A stretch of 64,000 bases of DNA. Source: Gaeumannomyces sp. JS-464. Its lineage: Eukaryota; Ascomycota; Sordariomycetes; Magnaporthales; Magnaporthaceae. The notes beneath the pieces were generated by a model. It did not search any database. It saw only the letters and a list, made by a program, of their open reading frames with translations, and was not told the DNA's origin. Below, one piece after another: positions 1 through 11,699 of this stretch (positions are counted from its first letter, which is position 1; every line of letters starts with the position of its first letter). The translations under genes were made by a program, and so were the position numbers. The stretch covers positions 62,001 to 126,000 of the forward strand of contig NGZR01000002.1 in NCBI GenBank assembly GCA_002197995.1, given 5' to 3'.

Positions 1-511
1 AAACGACTTTAAAACTTTCGTATTTATTTTTTTAATAATTTCATTTTCGAATTTAACCGTGTTAATTTTACGTAACGTTTAACGAAATTCGCGATTTAAT
101 TTTTACTAATAACGCTTGCGTTACGTTTAACGAGTAATTAGTTAATTATATTTTTAACATTAAAAAACCGAGGAAAAATGCGTGAAAATCCAATGTAAAT
201 ATGTATTTAATAAACGCTTTTTTTTAAATTTCGTTAATTTTTATAATTTAAGCATATTATCGATTTAAGTAAATTAATTAGCGCGTTAATAACGTAATTT
301 GGTTTTAAAAACGTTGTAAATTTTAACGGTTAAACGTTTTTAATCGCGCGTTAAATTCCATTACCCGTATAATAAAAACAATTTTAGCTTTATTAAATGT
401 AAATGTTATTAATATTGTTAAATAATTAAAATTAAAACGTGGAAAACGCAAATCGCGATAAAAAAACGCGTTATTTTATTAATATGCGTTATTTATTAAT
501 AAACTATGTTA
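1..511 (-). mobile_element. pogo/Fot1-like transposon copy P1, cut by window edge
   Basis: RIP-degraded end of a minus-strand copy. It holds the N-terminal transposase region, then an end made of two tandem sub-repeats and TATGTTA near 511. The rest lies left of the window. Identity comes from alignment by eye to better-preserved copies such as 40078-41938. No open frame survives. Confidence 0.8.
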
Positions 512-973
512 TTTAAATTACGAAATTGCTTTTATAATTATTTATAACGTTTTAAAAGTTCAAAATTTAACGCTATTTAATAGCTTTTTTTAAATGAAAT
601 AAAATGTATAACTTTATATTAAACTTTTTTAAAACGGAATTTAAATTAAAAAAAGCAAAATTAGTTTTATAAAGCTTTATTTAAACATATTTTAATTATA
701 AAATTAAAAATTAACGTTTTAAACGTTGGGAAAACTCGGTTTTAATTCCGTAATTAAGGTATAATTTTTATAAAAATCTTTATTAATTAATTATACGTTT
801 TTTTCACAAGTTAAAATATTTAACATTAAAAGGTTAAAAACATTAAAATAAATGCGAAAATATGCAAAACGTAATAATATTATATACTTAATAATAAAAA
901 TCGAAATTTTTTAAATAATAACTTTTATATTCGTTTAACATTAATAAATAATAAATGTTTTTTATATCCGATA
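512..973 (-). mobile_element. pogo-like copy P2, internal fragment
   Basis: Matches the middle and C-terminal coding part of the pogo-like element on the minus strand. It starts abruptly where P1 ends and is broken at 973 by the terminal repeat of P3. The target position corresponds to a TATA in better copies. The other half is not found beyond P3, so a deletion is likely. Confidence 0.65.
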
Positions 974-3900
974 TAACGTTTTTATTAATTTGTGTAATAT
1001 ATTAAAATGTGTTACATTTACAGCTAATCTTTAATTAATTAACGCGTATAATAACTTAATAACGTTAAAGTTTATTTAAACTATTTAAAACTATATATAT
1101 TTAACATTTTTATTTCTTTTTAATAAAAACGCGTTTATATTTAAATTTATTACAAATGTTATAACGTGGTTTACAAGTAAGCGACACATATAAGCGAGCG
1201 ATATACATACATTTAACCTCCGGTTAATTAACGCGCATGCTAATTTAATAACGCTAAAAATCCATTTAAACTATTCGAAACTGTATATATTAAACGTTTT
1301 ACTTTTTTTTAATAAATGCGCGCATTATATCCGGTTTTACCGCACGTGCCACATCGCTAACGAATCGTAATTACCTTTTTTTTAAACCTTTTTAATCGCG
1401 CATTTTTTACTGTAATTATCCATTTAGCTTTTTCTAATTTAAACCATTTCGTATTTTTTTAATAATATGTAACCCTTTTTATTAACACGTGTTTTTTTAA
1501 CCTTTTAGCGTTTATTTAATGCTTTGTTCGCTTTGCGTAGCGAAGTAATTTCGGCTTTAAAAAAAGCTATTTAATGCATAATTAAACTCGTTCTTTTCGT
1601 AAACTGGTTTATAACCGCTAATATAAATGTCGAAAGTTGCTCCGGTAATTAAAAATTCGAGTTTTAATATATTTAAATTGCGAAGTTGCTTTTTTAACTA
1701 TTCGAAGCGTTTTAAAAGTTTAAAGTTCGGGGTTATTTAATAGCGTTTTTAAAAAAGTTAAAATTTGTAACTTTACATTTAGCTTTTTTAAAACTAAATT
1801 TAAATCGAAAAAAGCAAATCCAGCTTTTCGAAAACCTTTTTAAATGTTTTTTTTTAATTATAAAATTAAAAATGCCGCTTTAAACGCCGAAAAAACTCGA
1901 CTTTAATTACGTGGTTAACGTGTAACCTTATTAAGTTTTTAATTTGTTAACCGTACGCCTTTTTAACGAGTTAAAGCATTTAATATAAAGCGGTTAAAAA
2001 AAGTAAAACGAATATAAAAGCATATAAAGCGTAACAATATTATATTTTTGGTAATAAAGCTCGAAACTCGTTAAATAGTAACTTTCGTATCCGTTTAGCA
2101 TTAATAAACGATAAAAGCTTTTTATACGCGATATTATGTGTTTATTAAAATGCTAAATTTATTTTAAACCGAGCTCGTTCGTAATTTACCCGTTAAAACT
2201 TATTAAAATAACCTAATCGCGTGGAAAGTCGGTTTTTAAATACTAATTAGCTAAATAGTACTACTTTTTAACGATAATAAAAAAAAGGATTGTTTAACCG
2301 TAATAGTTAACCTTTTAAATAATTATAGCTTATTTTCGATTGCTAAGTTAACCTAATTTTATTTTACCACGGCTTTTTAATATTGTAATAATTATAACGG
2401 CGGCGATTATGCTTATAATAAAGCCGGTTTCGTCGAAATTATAAATGTCGTTATTTAAAATGCTATATTGGTTATAATGTTTCGCATAAAGTCGAATTAC
2501 GTAAAAACGAGCTTGGGATTTTTGCATTTGGCTTTTTAATAATCGTACTTTCGGATTTAACACGTGCCGAGCTTTACGCGGCGTTTAACGAAGTTTTTAA
2601 CCTAGTTTTTACTAATAACGCTCGCGTTACGTTCGGCGAGCAATCGATTAGTTATATTTTTAACACTAAAAAGCCGGGAGGAAATGCTCGCGAATTTAGC
2701 TTAAATATGTATTTAACTAGCGTTTTTTTTTTTAATTGTATTAATTTTCGTAATTTAAGCGTGTAATCGCGTTAAGCAAGCCGGCCGCGTTTTCGTTTAG
2801 CGAAAATAGCGAACGCGATTAAATAAATTTTAATAACGGCTTAAATGCTTAGTTTTTAATTCGATCGCAAAGCTTAAAAAGTGAAAATTAACCGGCTTTC
2901 GCTTTTTAATTTAGCAAAATTATCGGTAAAAAAATTAAAAGCAAATGAAAATATATCGCGTTTTGTAATTCGTGTATCGCTCGTTTATATATGTCGCTTA
3001 TTTGTAAACCACGTTATTATTAACAAAATTATAATCGCTTTTTTTAAACTTTTATAATTGCGCATTTTTTTTATAAGTATTTATTTAAGTTTTACTAGTT
3101 TAAAATATTTTATATTTTATTAATAATAAGTAATTTTTAAACTTAAACACGTGTTTTTTTTTAACTTTTTAACGTTTATTTAATAATGTATTCGCTTTTC
3201 GTAATTTAAAGCACTTTTTTTTTAAAAAGTTAAGCCGATATATAATTATTTTAACCTTTTTCGCAAATTAATTTACAATTGTTAATATAAATATTAAAAA
3301 GCTGTTTTAATAATTAAAAATTCGAGTTTTAATATATTTAAATTGCAAAATTGCTTTTTTAACTATTCGTGGCGTTTTAAAAATCCAAAGTTCGAAAATA
3401 TTAAAAAGCGTTTTTAAAAAATTTAAAATTCGTAAGTTTACATTTAACTTTTTTAAAACTAAATTTTAAATTAAAAAAAAACAAAGCTATTTTTTTTAAA
3501 AACCTTTTTAAATTTTTTTTCGTTATAAAATTTAAAAAAATACTGTTTTAAACGATAAAAAAACTCGATTTTAATAACGTAATTAACGTACAACTTTATT
3601 AAATCCTCGATTTATTAACCGTACACTTTTTTAATTAATTGAAACATTTATCGTTAAACGGTTAAAAAAAGTTAAACAAATACGAAAATATATAAAACGT
3701 AATAATGTTATATTTTTAATAATAAAATTCGAAACTTTTTAAATAATAGCTTTTATAATCGTTTAATATTAATAAATAATATATGCTTTTTATACGCGAT
3801 GTAATATGTTTATTAAAATGCTAAATTTATTATAAACCGAGTATATTTGTAATTTATTTATTAACGTTTATTATAATAACTTAATTGCGTAAAAAGGCGG

Positions 3901-4450
3901 TTTTTAAATATTAATTTGTTAAATAGTATTACTTTTTAACAATAATAATAAAAAATCGTTTAATTGTAATAATTAACATTTTAAATAATTATACTTATTT
4001 TCAGTTGTTAAATTAAATTAAGTTTATTTTATTACGGCTTTTTAATATTATAATAATTATAATAACGGCGATTATATTTACAAAAAAGCCGGTTTTATTA
4101 AAATTGTAAGTATTATTATTTAAAATATCATATTTAACTATAATATTTCGCATAAAGTTAAATTACGTAAAAACGAAATTTAAAATTTTCGCATTTAGCT
4201 TTTAATAATTGTATTTTCGAATTTATAACGTGTTAAACTTTTAGCGGCGTTTAGCAAATTTCGCGATTTAATTAGTTTTAACAATAACCGCGTCGCGTTT
4301 AAAAAGTAATTTATTAATTATATTTTTAATATTAAAAAGGTAAAAGGAAATGCGTTAAAAATCCGGTTTAAATATGTATTTAATAAGCGTTTCCTTTTAA
4401 ATTTCGTTAATTTGCGTGTTTTAAATATATAATCGCGTGTTTAAAAAGTT
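974..4450 (-). mobile_element. pogo-like copy P3, split by nested copy P4
   Basis: Starts with a RIPed terminal repeat at 974 and runs to 1161, then resumes at 3017 exactly where the zinc-knuckle coding region should continue. The intervening 1162-3016 is a complete second copy. The distal end near 4450 is degraded and lacks the last ~300 bases. Heavily RIPed, no coding capacity. Confidence 0.75.
1162..3016 (-). mobile_element. pogo-like copy P4, full length (1.86 kb)
   Basis: Complete copy with matching inverted ends: TAACGTGGTTTACAAGTAAG at 1162 and its complement ending TAAACCACGTTA at 3016. The ends carry paired sub-repeats around GCGACACATATAAGCGAGCG. It sits at a TA inside P3. A 71-codon open stretch at 2348-2563 (-) still encodes the DDE_1 signature NFDETGF, holding the first catalytic aspartate. 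The rest is closed by stops. Non-autonomous. Confidence 0.85.
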
Positions 4451-4499
4451 TAACTGTTCGTTTTAACGAGTTAAAATCGCTTTACAATTAAATAAAATT

Positions 4500-5281
4500 T
4501 TATAACTTTTTATATAACTACGTTAATTACGTAATTAAAATTTAGTTTTTTCGGCGTTTAAAACGGCATTTTTAACTTTACAATTGAAAAAAAATTTAAA
4601 TTCGGTTTTTAAAAACGTTAGCTTTGCTTTTTTTTTAATTTAAATTCGGTTTTAAAAAATGTTAAATATAAAGTTATAAATTTTTTTTTTTTTAAAAACG
4701 CTTTTAAAAAACTTTAAAGTTTAAACTTTTAAAACGATTTAAATAGTTAAAAAAGCAACTTTTGTAATTTTAACATATAAAATTCCAATTTCCAAATATT
4801 AAAACAGCTTTTTAGCATTTATATTTACGGTTATAAATTAATTTGCAAAAAAAGCTAAAATAATTATATATCGGGTTAACCTTTTAAAAAAAAACTGCTT
4901 TAAATTATAAAAAGCGAACGAAATTATTAAATAAACATCGAAAAGTTAAAAAAACACGCGTTTAATTAAAAAGTTACTTATTATAAATAAAATAAAAAAA
5001 TTTAAACTAAAAAATTAAAATAAATAATTTTAATAAAAAATACTTATTTAATAAAAGTTAAAAAAAAGCGACGATAATTTGTTAACGATATAACATTTGT
5101 GGTAAAACCGAATATAAATGCGCGCATTTATTAAAAAAAGTAAAAATGTTTAATATATATAATTTTAAATAGTTTAAATGGATTTTTAACGTTATTAAGT
5201 TAATATACACGTTAATTTTCGAATGGTTAAATTTAAATGCGTTATTTGCTAATATGCGTTACTTATTAATAAACCACGTTA
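4500..5281 (+). mobile_element. pogo-like copy P5, 3' half only
   Basis: Plus-strand C-terminal transposase region and zinc-knuckle region, ending in the terminal repeat AATAAACCACGTTA at 5281. The 5' half is missing; the junction with the degraded end of P3 lies near 4450-4500 and cannot be placed exactly. Confidence 0.7.
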
Positions 5282-5919
5282 AAGTTTTTAAAAATTAAAA
5301 AAAGTAATAATTTATTTAAATAAGCCGTATTAAATACAAAAAGCGGTTATATTTTTATAGCTTTTTTTAACCCGGATTTTTTAAAAAGCTATATTACATT
5401 TACTTTATTTAACTAGTAACGCTAATTAAATTGCGAAAAGTGTTAAAAATAAACCGGAAAAAGTATTAATCGGGTTATAAATGGCATTTAAATTCCGGTA
5501 ATTGTAATAAAAGCGCAACTTTTCGCTCGGTTTTCGCACGAATAAAATACAAGCCTTAATTAAAAATTACTAACTTAAATAAATCTTTATTAAATAAGTT
5601 TTAAAACGTTATTTTTAATATTAAAAGTTTTTTTACAATAAGTTATATAAAGGTTTTTAATGTAAAAAAGTTCGATTTTATTAGTTTTTTTTTAATTTTT
5701 ATTTCGCGGTTTACGCGCGGTTTATACGGGTTTAACATATTATTTTTTTACTTTATTAAATTACGAAAATAAAAAAACTCCGCGAAATAAGTTTTTATAA
5801 TTAAGCTTTTATTTTAAAACCTTTTTTTTTAATGCTTTTTTAACGTTAAATATTAAAAACCGTAAAAATCGCAACTCGCGTAACGGGTTTCCGTTCGTAA
5901 TTACGATCGATTTTAATAT
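5282..5919. other. AT-rich spacer without recognised gene
   Basis: About 640 bases between two pogo copies. I see no match to the pogo, copia, gypsy or hAT parts of this window and no open frame of note. Probably the remnant of an older RIPed sequence that received the insertions. Confidence 0.5.
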
Positions 5920-8900
5920 TAACGTGTTTTATAAGTAAGTAAATTAAATAAGCGAGTGGATTATTAATACGCGTTTACGCGTTAATTAAATTTTATTTAC
6001 GAATATTTCCATAATAATAATAATAAACATAAGCGATAAAAGCAAAATTATCCTAGCTTTTTAAACTATTAATTTAAATGCAAAGTTAAACGTTTTAAAA
6101 TGCCGCTAAAATTACGCGGTTAACTATTTTACTTTCGCTTAGCGTAAAAGCGGCTAACCTGCTTAACGCAATAATATGCGTAAATTACAAAACTTAACGA
6201 AATCCGAAAAAAACGCTTATTAAATGCATATTTAAGCTGGATTCGCGAGCATTCCTTTCCCGGCTTTTTAGTATTAAAATATAATTAACCAATTATTTAT
6301 CGAACGTAACGCGAGCGTTATTAGTAAAAACTAAATCGCGAACTTCGTTAAACGCCGCGCAAAGCTCGGTACGCGTTAAATTCGAAAATATAATTATTAA
6401 AAAGCTAAATGCGAAAATTTTAAACTCGTTTTTACGTAATTCGATTTTATATAACGTAATTTACCACCGAGTCGCGCAAACTACCGAATCGCGCATTTTT
6501 TATCGCGACCCGCGTTTTCCGCTTTTAACTTTAATTTTTTAACAACCACAAATAGCATTAACGTTGAAAAAAGCTAGGATTATTCTCGCTATATAAGCAA
6601 TTTAATTTAATTGGAAAATAAGTTTGCGTTCGGCAGCTAAGATTTACGATGTTTTTAAATTTACATTGCGCGATTAACGCGCCGGCCGACTTGCTTAACG
6701 CGATTGTAAGCTTAACTTTCGAAAATTAACGGAATCCGAAAAAAAGCGCTTATTAAATACATATTCGAGCTGGATTTTCGCGCATTTCCTTTTCGGCTTT
6801 TTAATGTTAAAAATATAGCTAATCGATTGCTCGCCGAACGCGACGCGGGCATTATCGGGACTAACTAAATCGCGAAATTCGTTAAACGCCGCCCGGAGCT
6901 CGGCACGCGTTAAATCCGAAAGTACGATTATTAAAAGGTTAAATGCGAAAATCCTAAGCTCGTTTTTATTTAATTCGACTTTATACGAAATACTATAGCC
7001 AAATATAGCATTTTAAATAACGATATTTACAATTTTAACAAAACCGGATTCTTTATAAGCATAATCGCCGCCGTTATAATTATTATAATATCGAAAAGCC
7101 GTAGTAAAGCAAAACTAGTTTAACTTAGCAACCGGGAATAAGTTATAGTTATTTAAAAGGTTAATTATTACGGTTAAGCAATCCTTTTTTTTATTATCGT
7201 TAAAAGGTAATACTATTTGGCTAACTGGTATTCGAAAACCGACTTTCCACGCGATTAGGTTATTTTAACGAATGTTAACAAGTGAACTACGAACGAGCTC
7301 GGTTTAAAATGGATTTAGCATTTCGATAAGCATATTACAGCTCGTAAAAAAAGGTTTTATCGTTTGTTAATGCTAAACGGCTATAAAAGTTACCATTCGA
7401 CGGATTTCGAGCTTTACTGCTAAAAATATAACATTATTACGTTTTGCATACCTCCGCATTCGTTTACTTCTTTTAGCCGCTTAACGTTAAATGTTTTAGC
7501 TCGTTAAAAAAAAGCGTACGGTTAACAAGTGGAAAATTTAATAAAGTTACACGTTAACCACGTAGTTAAAGTCGAGTTTTTTTCGGCGTTTAAAGCGGCA
7601 TTTTTTGCCTTTATAACCGAAGGAAACATTCGAAAAAGCTTCCGAAAGGCTAGCTTTACTTTTTTTAATTTAAATTCGGTTTTGGAAAAGTTAAATGTAA
7701 AGCTACGGATTTTAACTCCCTCGAAAAAGCTTTTAAGCAACGCCGAACCTTGGACTTTTAAAACGCCCCAAATAGCTAAGAACGTAATTTCGCAGTCCGA
7801 ACATATTAAAATTCGGATTTCCAATTACCGGAATAGCTTTCCGTTACTAATGCTATCGATTGTAAACTAATTAACGAAAAGGGCTAAAGCAATTATACAT
7901 CGAGTTAACCTTTTAAAAGAAAAGTGCTCCAAGCTACGAAAAGCGAACGAAGCGTTAAGCAAACGCCGGAAAGCTAAAAAAACACGTGTTCGATAAAAAA
8001 GGTTATTTACTATAAACGAGGTACGAAATGTTTTAAACCAGTAAAAGCTAAATGGGCAGCTATAATAAGAAATGCGCGATTATAAAGGTTAGGAAAAAAG
8101 GGCGATAACGATTCGTCGGCGATGTAACACGTACGGTAAAACCGGACATAATACGCGCATTTGCTAAAAAGATATAAAAATGTCTAATATATATAGTTCC
8201 GAATAGTTTAAATGGATTTTTAGCGTTGTTAGGTTAACATGCGTATCGATTAAGCAAAAGTTAAATGTGTGTGCGCGATTCGGTGGTTTGCGCGATTCGA
8301 TGGTAAATTACGTTAAAATATTATAATTAAATATAGCATTTTAAATAATAATATTTATAATTTCGACAAAACCAGCTTTTTATAAGTATAATCGCCGCCG
8401 TTATAATTATTATAATATTAAAAAGCCGTAATAAAGCAAAACTAGTTTAATTTAAAAACCGAAAATAAGTTATAATTATTTAAAAAGTTAATTATTACGG
8501 TTAAACGATTTTTTTTTATTATCGTTAAAAGGAAGTACTATTTAACTAATTGGTATTTAAAAATCGACTTTTTACGCGATTAAGTTATTTTAACGAATGT
8601 TAATAAGTAAATTACAAATAAATTCGATTTAAAATGGATTTAACGTTTCGATAAACATATAATATCGCGTATAAAAAGCTTTTATTATTTATTAATGTTA
8701 AACGGGTATAAAAGCTACTATTTAACGGATTTCGAGCTTTATTGCTAAAAATATAATATTAATACGTTTTGCATATTTTCGCATTCGTTTTACTTTTTTT
8801 AACCGCTTAACGTTAAATGTTTTAACTTATTAAAAAAAGCGTATAGTTAACAAATCGAAAACTTAATAAAGTTATACGTTAACCACGTAATTAAAATCGA

Positions 8901-9632
8901 ATTCTTTTCGGCGTTTAAAACGGCATTTTTTTGTTTATAACCGAAAGAAATATTTAAAAAGGTTTTTAAAAAGCTAGCTTTGCTTTTTTTTAATTTAAAT
9001 TTGGTTTTGGAAAAGCTAAATGTAAAGTTACGAATTTTAACTTTTTTAAAAAAGCTTTTAAATAACGCCGAACTTTAAACTTTTAAAACGCTTTAAACAG
9101 TTAAAAACGCAATTTCGCAATCCGAATATATTAAAACTCGGATTTCCAATTACCGAAATAGCTTTTCGGTATTTATATTATTAGTTATAAATTAATTAAC
9201 GAAAAAGGTTAAAGCAATTATATATTAAGTTAGCCTTTTAAAAGAAAAGTGCTTTAAATTACGAAAAGCGAACAAAACGTTAAACAAACGTCGAAGGGTT
9301 AAAAAAACGCGTGTTCGATAAAAAGGGTTAAATTTTATTAAAAAAGTACGAAATGCTTTAAACCAAAAAAAGCTAAATAAGTAGTTATAGCAAAAAATGC
9401 GCGATTATAAAGGTTAAAAAAAAAAGGCGACGACGACTCGTCGGCGATGTAACATTTGCGGCAAAACCGGACATAATGCGCGCATTTGCCAAAAAAACGT
9501 TTAATATATATAGTTTTAAGTAGTTTAAATGGATTTTTGGCTTTATTAGGTTAATATGCGCGTCGATTAACCGAAAGTTGGGTATTAATAATCCATTCGC
9601 TTATTTAATCGATTTATTTGTAAACCACGTTA
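5920..9632 (+). mobile_element. pogo-like copy P6, split by nested copy P7
   Basis: Starts at 5920 and ends at 9632 (TAAACCACGTTA). Its ends carry an AAGCGAGTGGATT-type sub-repeat unlike the GTCGCGCA type of P7. It is interrupted at 6452-8315; the reading picks up at 8316 (ATATAGCATTTTAA), the sequence expected just after the break. Plus-strand order: HTH region, DDE region, CxxCGKTGHNxxxC-like knuckle near 9440-9490. All frames closed by RIP stops. Confidence 0.82.
6452..8315 (+). mobile_element. pogo-like copy P7, full length, nested in P6
   Basis: Full copy of 1,864 bp with GTCGCGCA-type double sub-repeats at both ends, inserted at a TATA in P6. The longest residual open frame, 7529-7870, encodes the C-terminal part of the transposase (…KVEFFSAFKAAFF…LEKLNVKLR…). 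At the DDETGF position the acidic residues read N and K (NFNKTGF), as expected from G-to-A RIP. Inactive. Confidence 0.85.
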
Positions 9633-10447
9633 ACGTTATAATTAACGGTATAATGCATTTAAAGTTATTTAATATATAAAATAATAGTAATTTTTCGAAT
9701 TTTAAATTTAATAATTTATATTACCGTTATGTTTATAAAAACCTCGGTGCTTTTGCTGTTTTATATAGGGGGAAAACCTTAGTACAGTTAAATGTTTTGG
9801 GCGAAAACCTTCCGTTTGCTAATAGGCCTTCGCTACTTGTTTTTTTCGCTCCGACCTTTTTGCTTATTCTTTTATACAACTGCTTTTTTATGTTTTTAGC
9901 ATCGGCAAACACGTTGTATGTGGCTTTGCACGGGCGCGTTTATACGCGCCTTACCGATATCGTACTTATTAACGATTGCTCGGGTTTTTATTTCCTTTAT
10001 TTTGTTTTTTCGTTTTTATGTGCTTGCCATTTATCCCAAAGGGTAATTTTTTGCGTACACGTGCGTTAGCTTTTATCGATTTGGTTCCGGATCGGTACGC
10101 CGTCCCGGGGCACCAGTCCGGTCGGCCTCGTGCTTGTTTTTCTTTTTTTTTTCTCACGTGCATTCCCAATTTAAACCTCCTATGCACGGTTCGGGGCGGT
10201 AACCCTTGTTTTGCAAGTTAAACGAATGGCGTAAACGGTTTGGTACCGTAGCGAATAAAGTTAAAACTTATGCTCGTTATTTTGCGTTTATTCCTCGTGC
10301 TTATTTTCCTTAAGGGTTGTTTTTAATCGCATTTTTTGTGGCTTTTTCCGTTTATTACACGTGTTTAAAGCACGTGATAAGGGCTGCTATTAATCGCGTT
10401 TTCCGGTAAAGCGGGGTTTTTGGTTCGAAAAATAAAAAGTTTTTTAT
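9633..10447. other. Less RIPed spacer, no supported gene
   Basis: From about 9750 to 10440 base composition is visibly less AT-rich than the flanks, with stretches such as CCGGATCGGTACGCCG near 10090. Short open frames on both strands here (81-90 codons) overlap each other and show no domain. It may be a single-copy island that escaped RIP. Confidence 0.4.
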
Positions 10448-10519
10448 GCTTTCGGCGGGAGTCGAACCCGCGACCTTCGAAAAGGTCCGCCCGGTGTTAA
10501 ACTATTGCATTATAAAAGC
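10448..10519 (-). other. tRNA-like sequence, probably degenerate
   Basis: On the minus strand about 72 bases begin GCTTTTATAATGC and end CCCGCCGAAAGC. A perfect T-arm is visible (GCGGG, TTCGACT loop, CCCGC), preceded by AGGTC as a plausible variable loop. The acceptor ends pair GCTTT/AAAGC, and D-stem mismatches could be explained by RIP transitions. However, the anticodon stem-loop cannot be folded canonically. Either a RIP-damaged tRNA gene or a tRNA-derived fragment. Confidence 0.4.
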
Positions 10520-11690
10520 TCGAATTTTAAATTTAATTTAAAAGTTTTACCTACTTTTAATTTACCGGTTATAATATATTACACGTGTTATAAGCATTTT
10601 AAAAGTAAAAGCAAACAAGCTAAAAATTAACGCACTTTTAATTCGCTAATATTATATAATATAAGAAATACAAATTACATTTTTAACTTTAAAAAGCATT
10701 TTACTACTTTTAATATTAAATGCGAAATAGTTATAAAAACGAATAACGGCTTTGTAATTTTTAAAAAAATATCGGTATTATTAAATTAACAATTCGGCGT
10801 TTTAATAAATTTAATAATTTTAAAGTTATAACTTTTTGCCAAGTGTTATGTATTTCCGATTTTAATATTAATATTATTAATAATGTACGATATTATTAAT
10901 TAAGCGGAGTTTTTATTAAATAGGGTTTTTATAATTTAAATCGCAAATGTTAACCCGTTTTAAATCCAGTTAAATATGGTTTTTTCTTTAACGTTAAAAA
11001 GTATATATTCGCAAAAGGTTTTACTAAAGCTTAAGTTTTAACTAAGCCGTATAACGGGTAACTTTCGTAATTAACGTTAAACTTAATAACGTTTTATTTA
11101 TAAATTAAAAAAAATATGCTTATTTAAATTTTAATTTAAAAAAAATATAAATTAAACGGAAAAATTACTTTATATTAAAAGTAAAGCTACTTGTATTATG
11201 GGAAAAAATTAGCTTTAAAAAGTAACAAGTTTAAATTTAATGCAAAAAGTTTTAAAAATTCCCGTATAATTAAACTTCGTAAATTCGGCAAGCTATTAAA
11301 TAAATCTATTAAAAACCTTATTTTAAAAAACATTACTTTATTAAAATAAAAAACTTTTTATGCAAAAAATCCGTTGTTAAAGTTTTTTTATAATAAATAA
11401 AGTATAAACGGCTTTTTTTTATTAATATTACTTTTAAAAGCTTTTAAAAGTTTGCCGATAAATAAATAAGCGCTAAAAGTAATGTAATAAAAAAGTGTAA
11501 CGAAAAACTAGCTTTTAAAACGTTGTTTTAATATCGCAAATTAAAGCATTTAAAATTAGCTTTGCTAAAAAAAACCGTTAAATTTACTTTTAGTTTTTTT
11601 AACTTCGATAAAGTATAAAAGTTAAATACGTAACATGTATTAAAATTATAACGGTATGAAAAATTAAAAAAAGCTTATTACTTTTTCCGG
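10520..11690. other. AT-rich region upstream of the Copia-1 relic
   Basis: No readable protein. By position it may hold the 5' LTR, gag and protease of the copia relic that follows, but I could not recognise an LTR pair or a zinc knuckle here. Confidence 0.35.
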
Positions 11691-11699
11691 ATAATGTGT

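Noticed and set aside
7522..7824. Minus-strand 100-codon ORF in P7
   Set aside because: Shadow of the plus-strand transposase C-terminus at 7529-7870.
9797..10221. Three overlapping ORFs of 72-90 codons on both strands
   Set aside because: No domain, skewed composition and mutual overlap; likely chance in a RIP-poor spacer.
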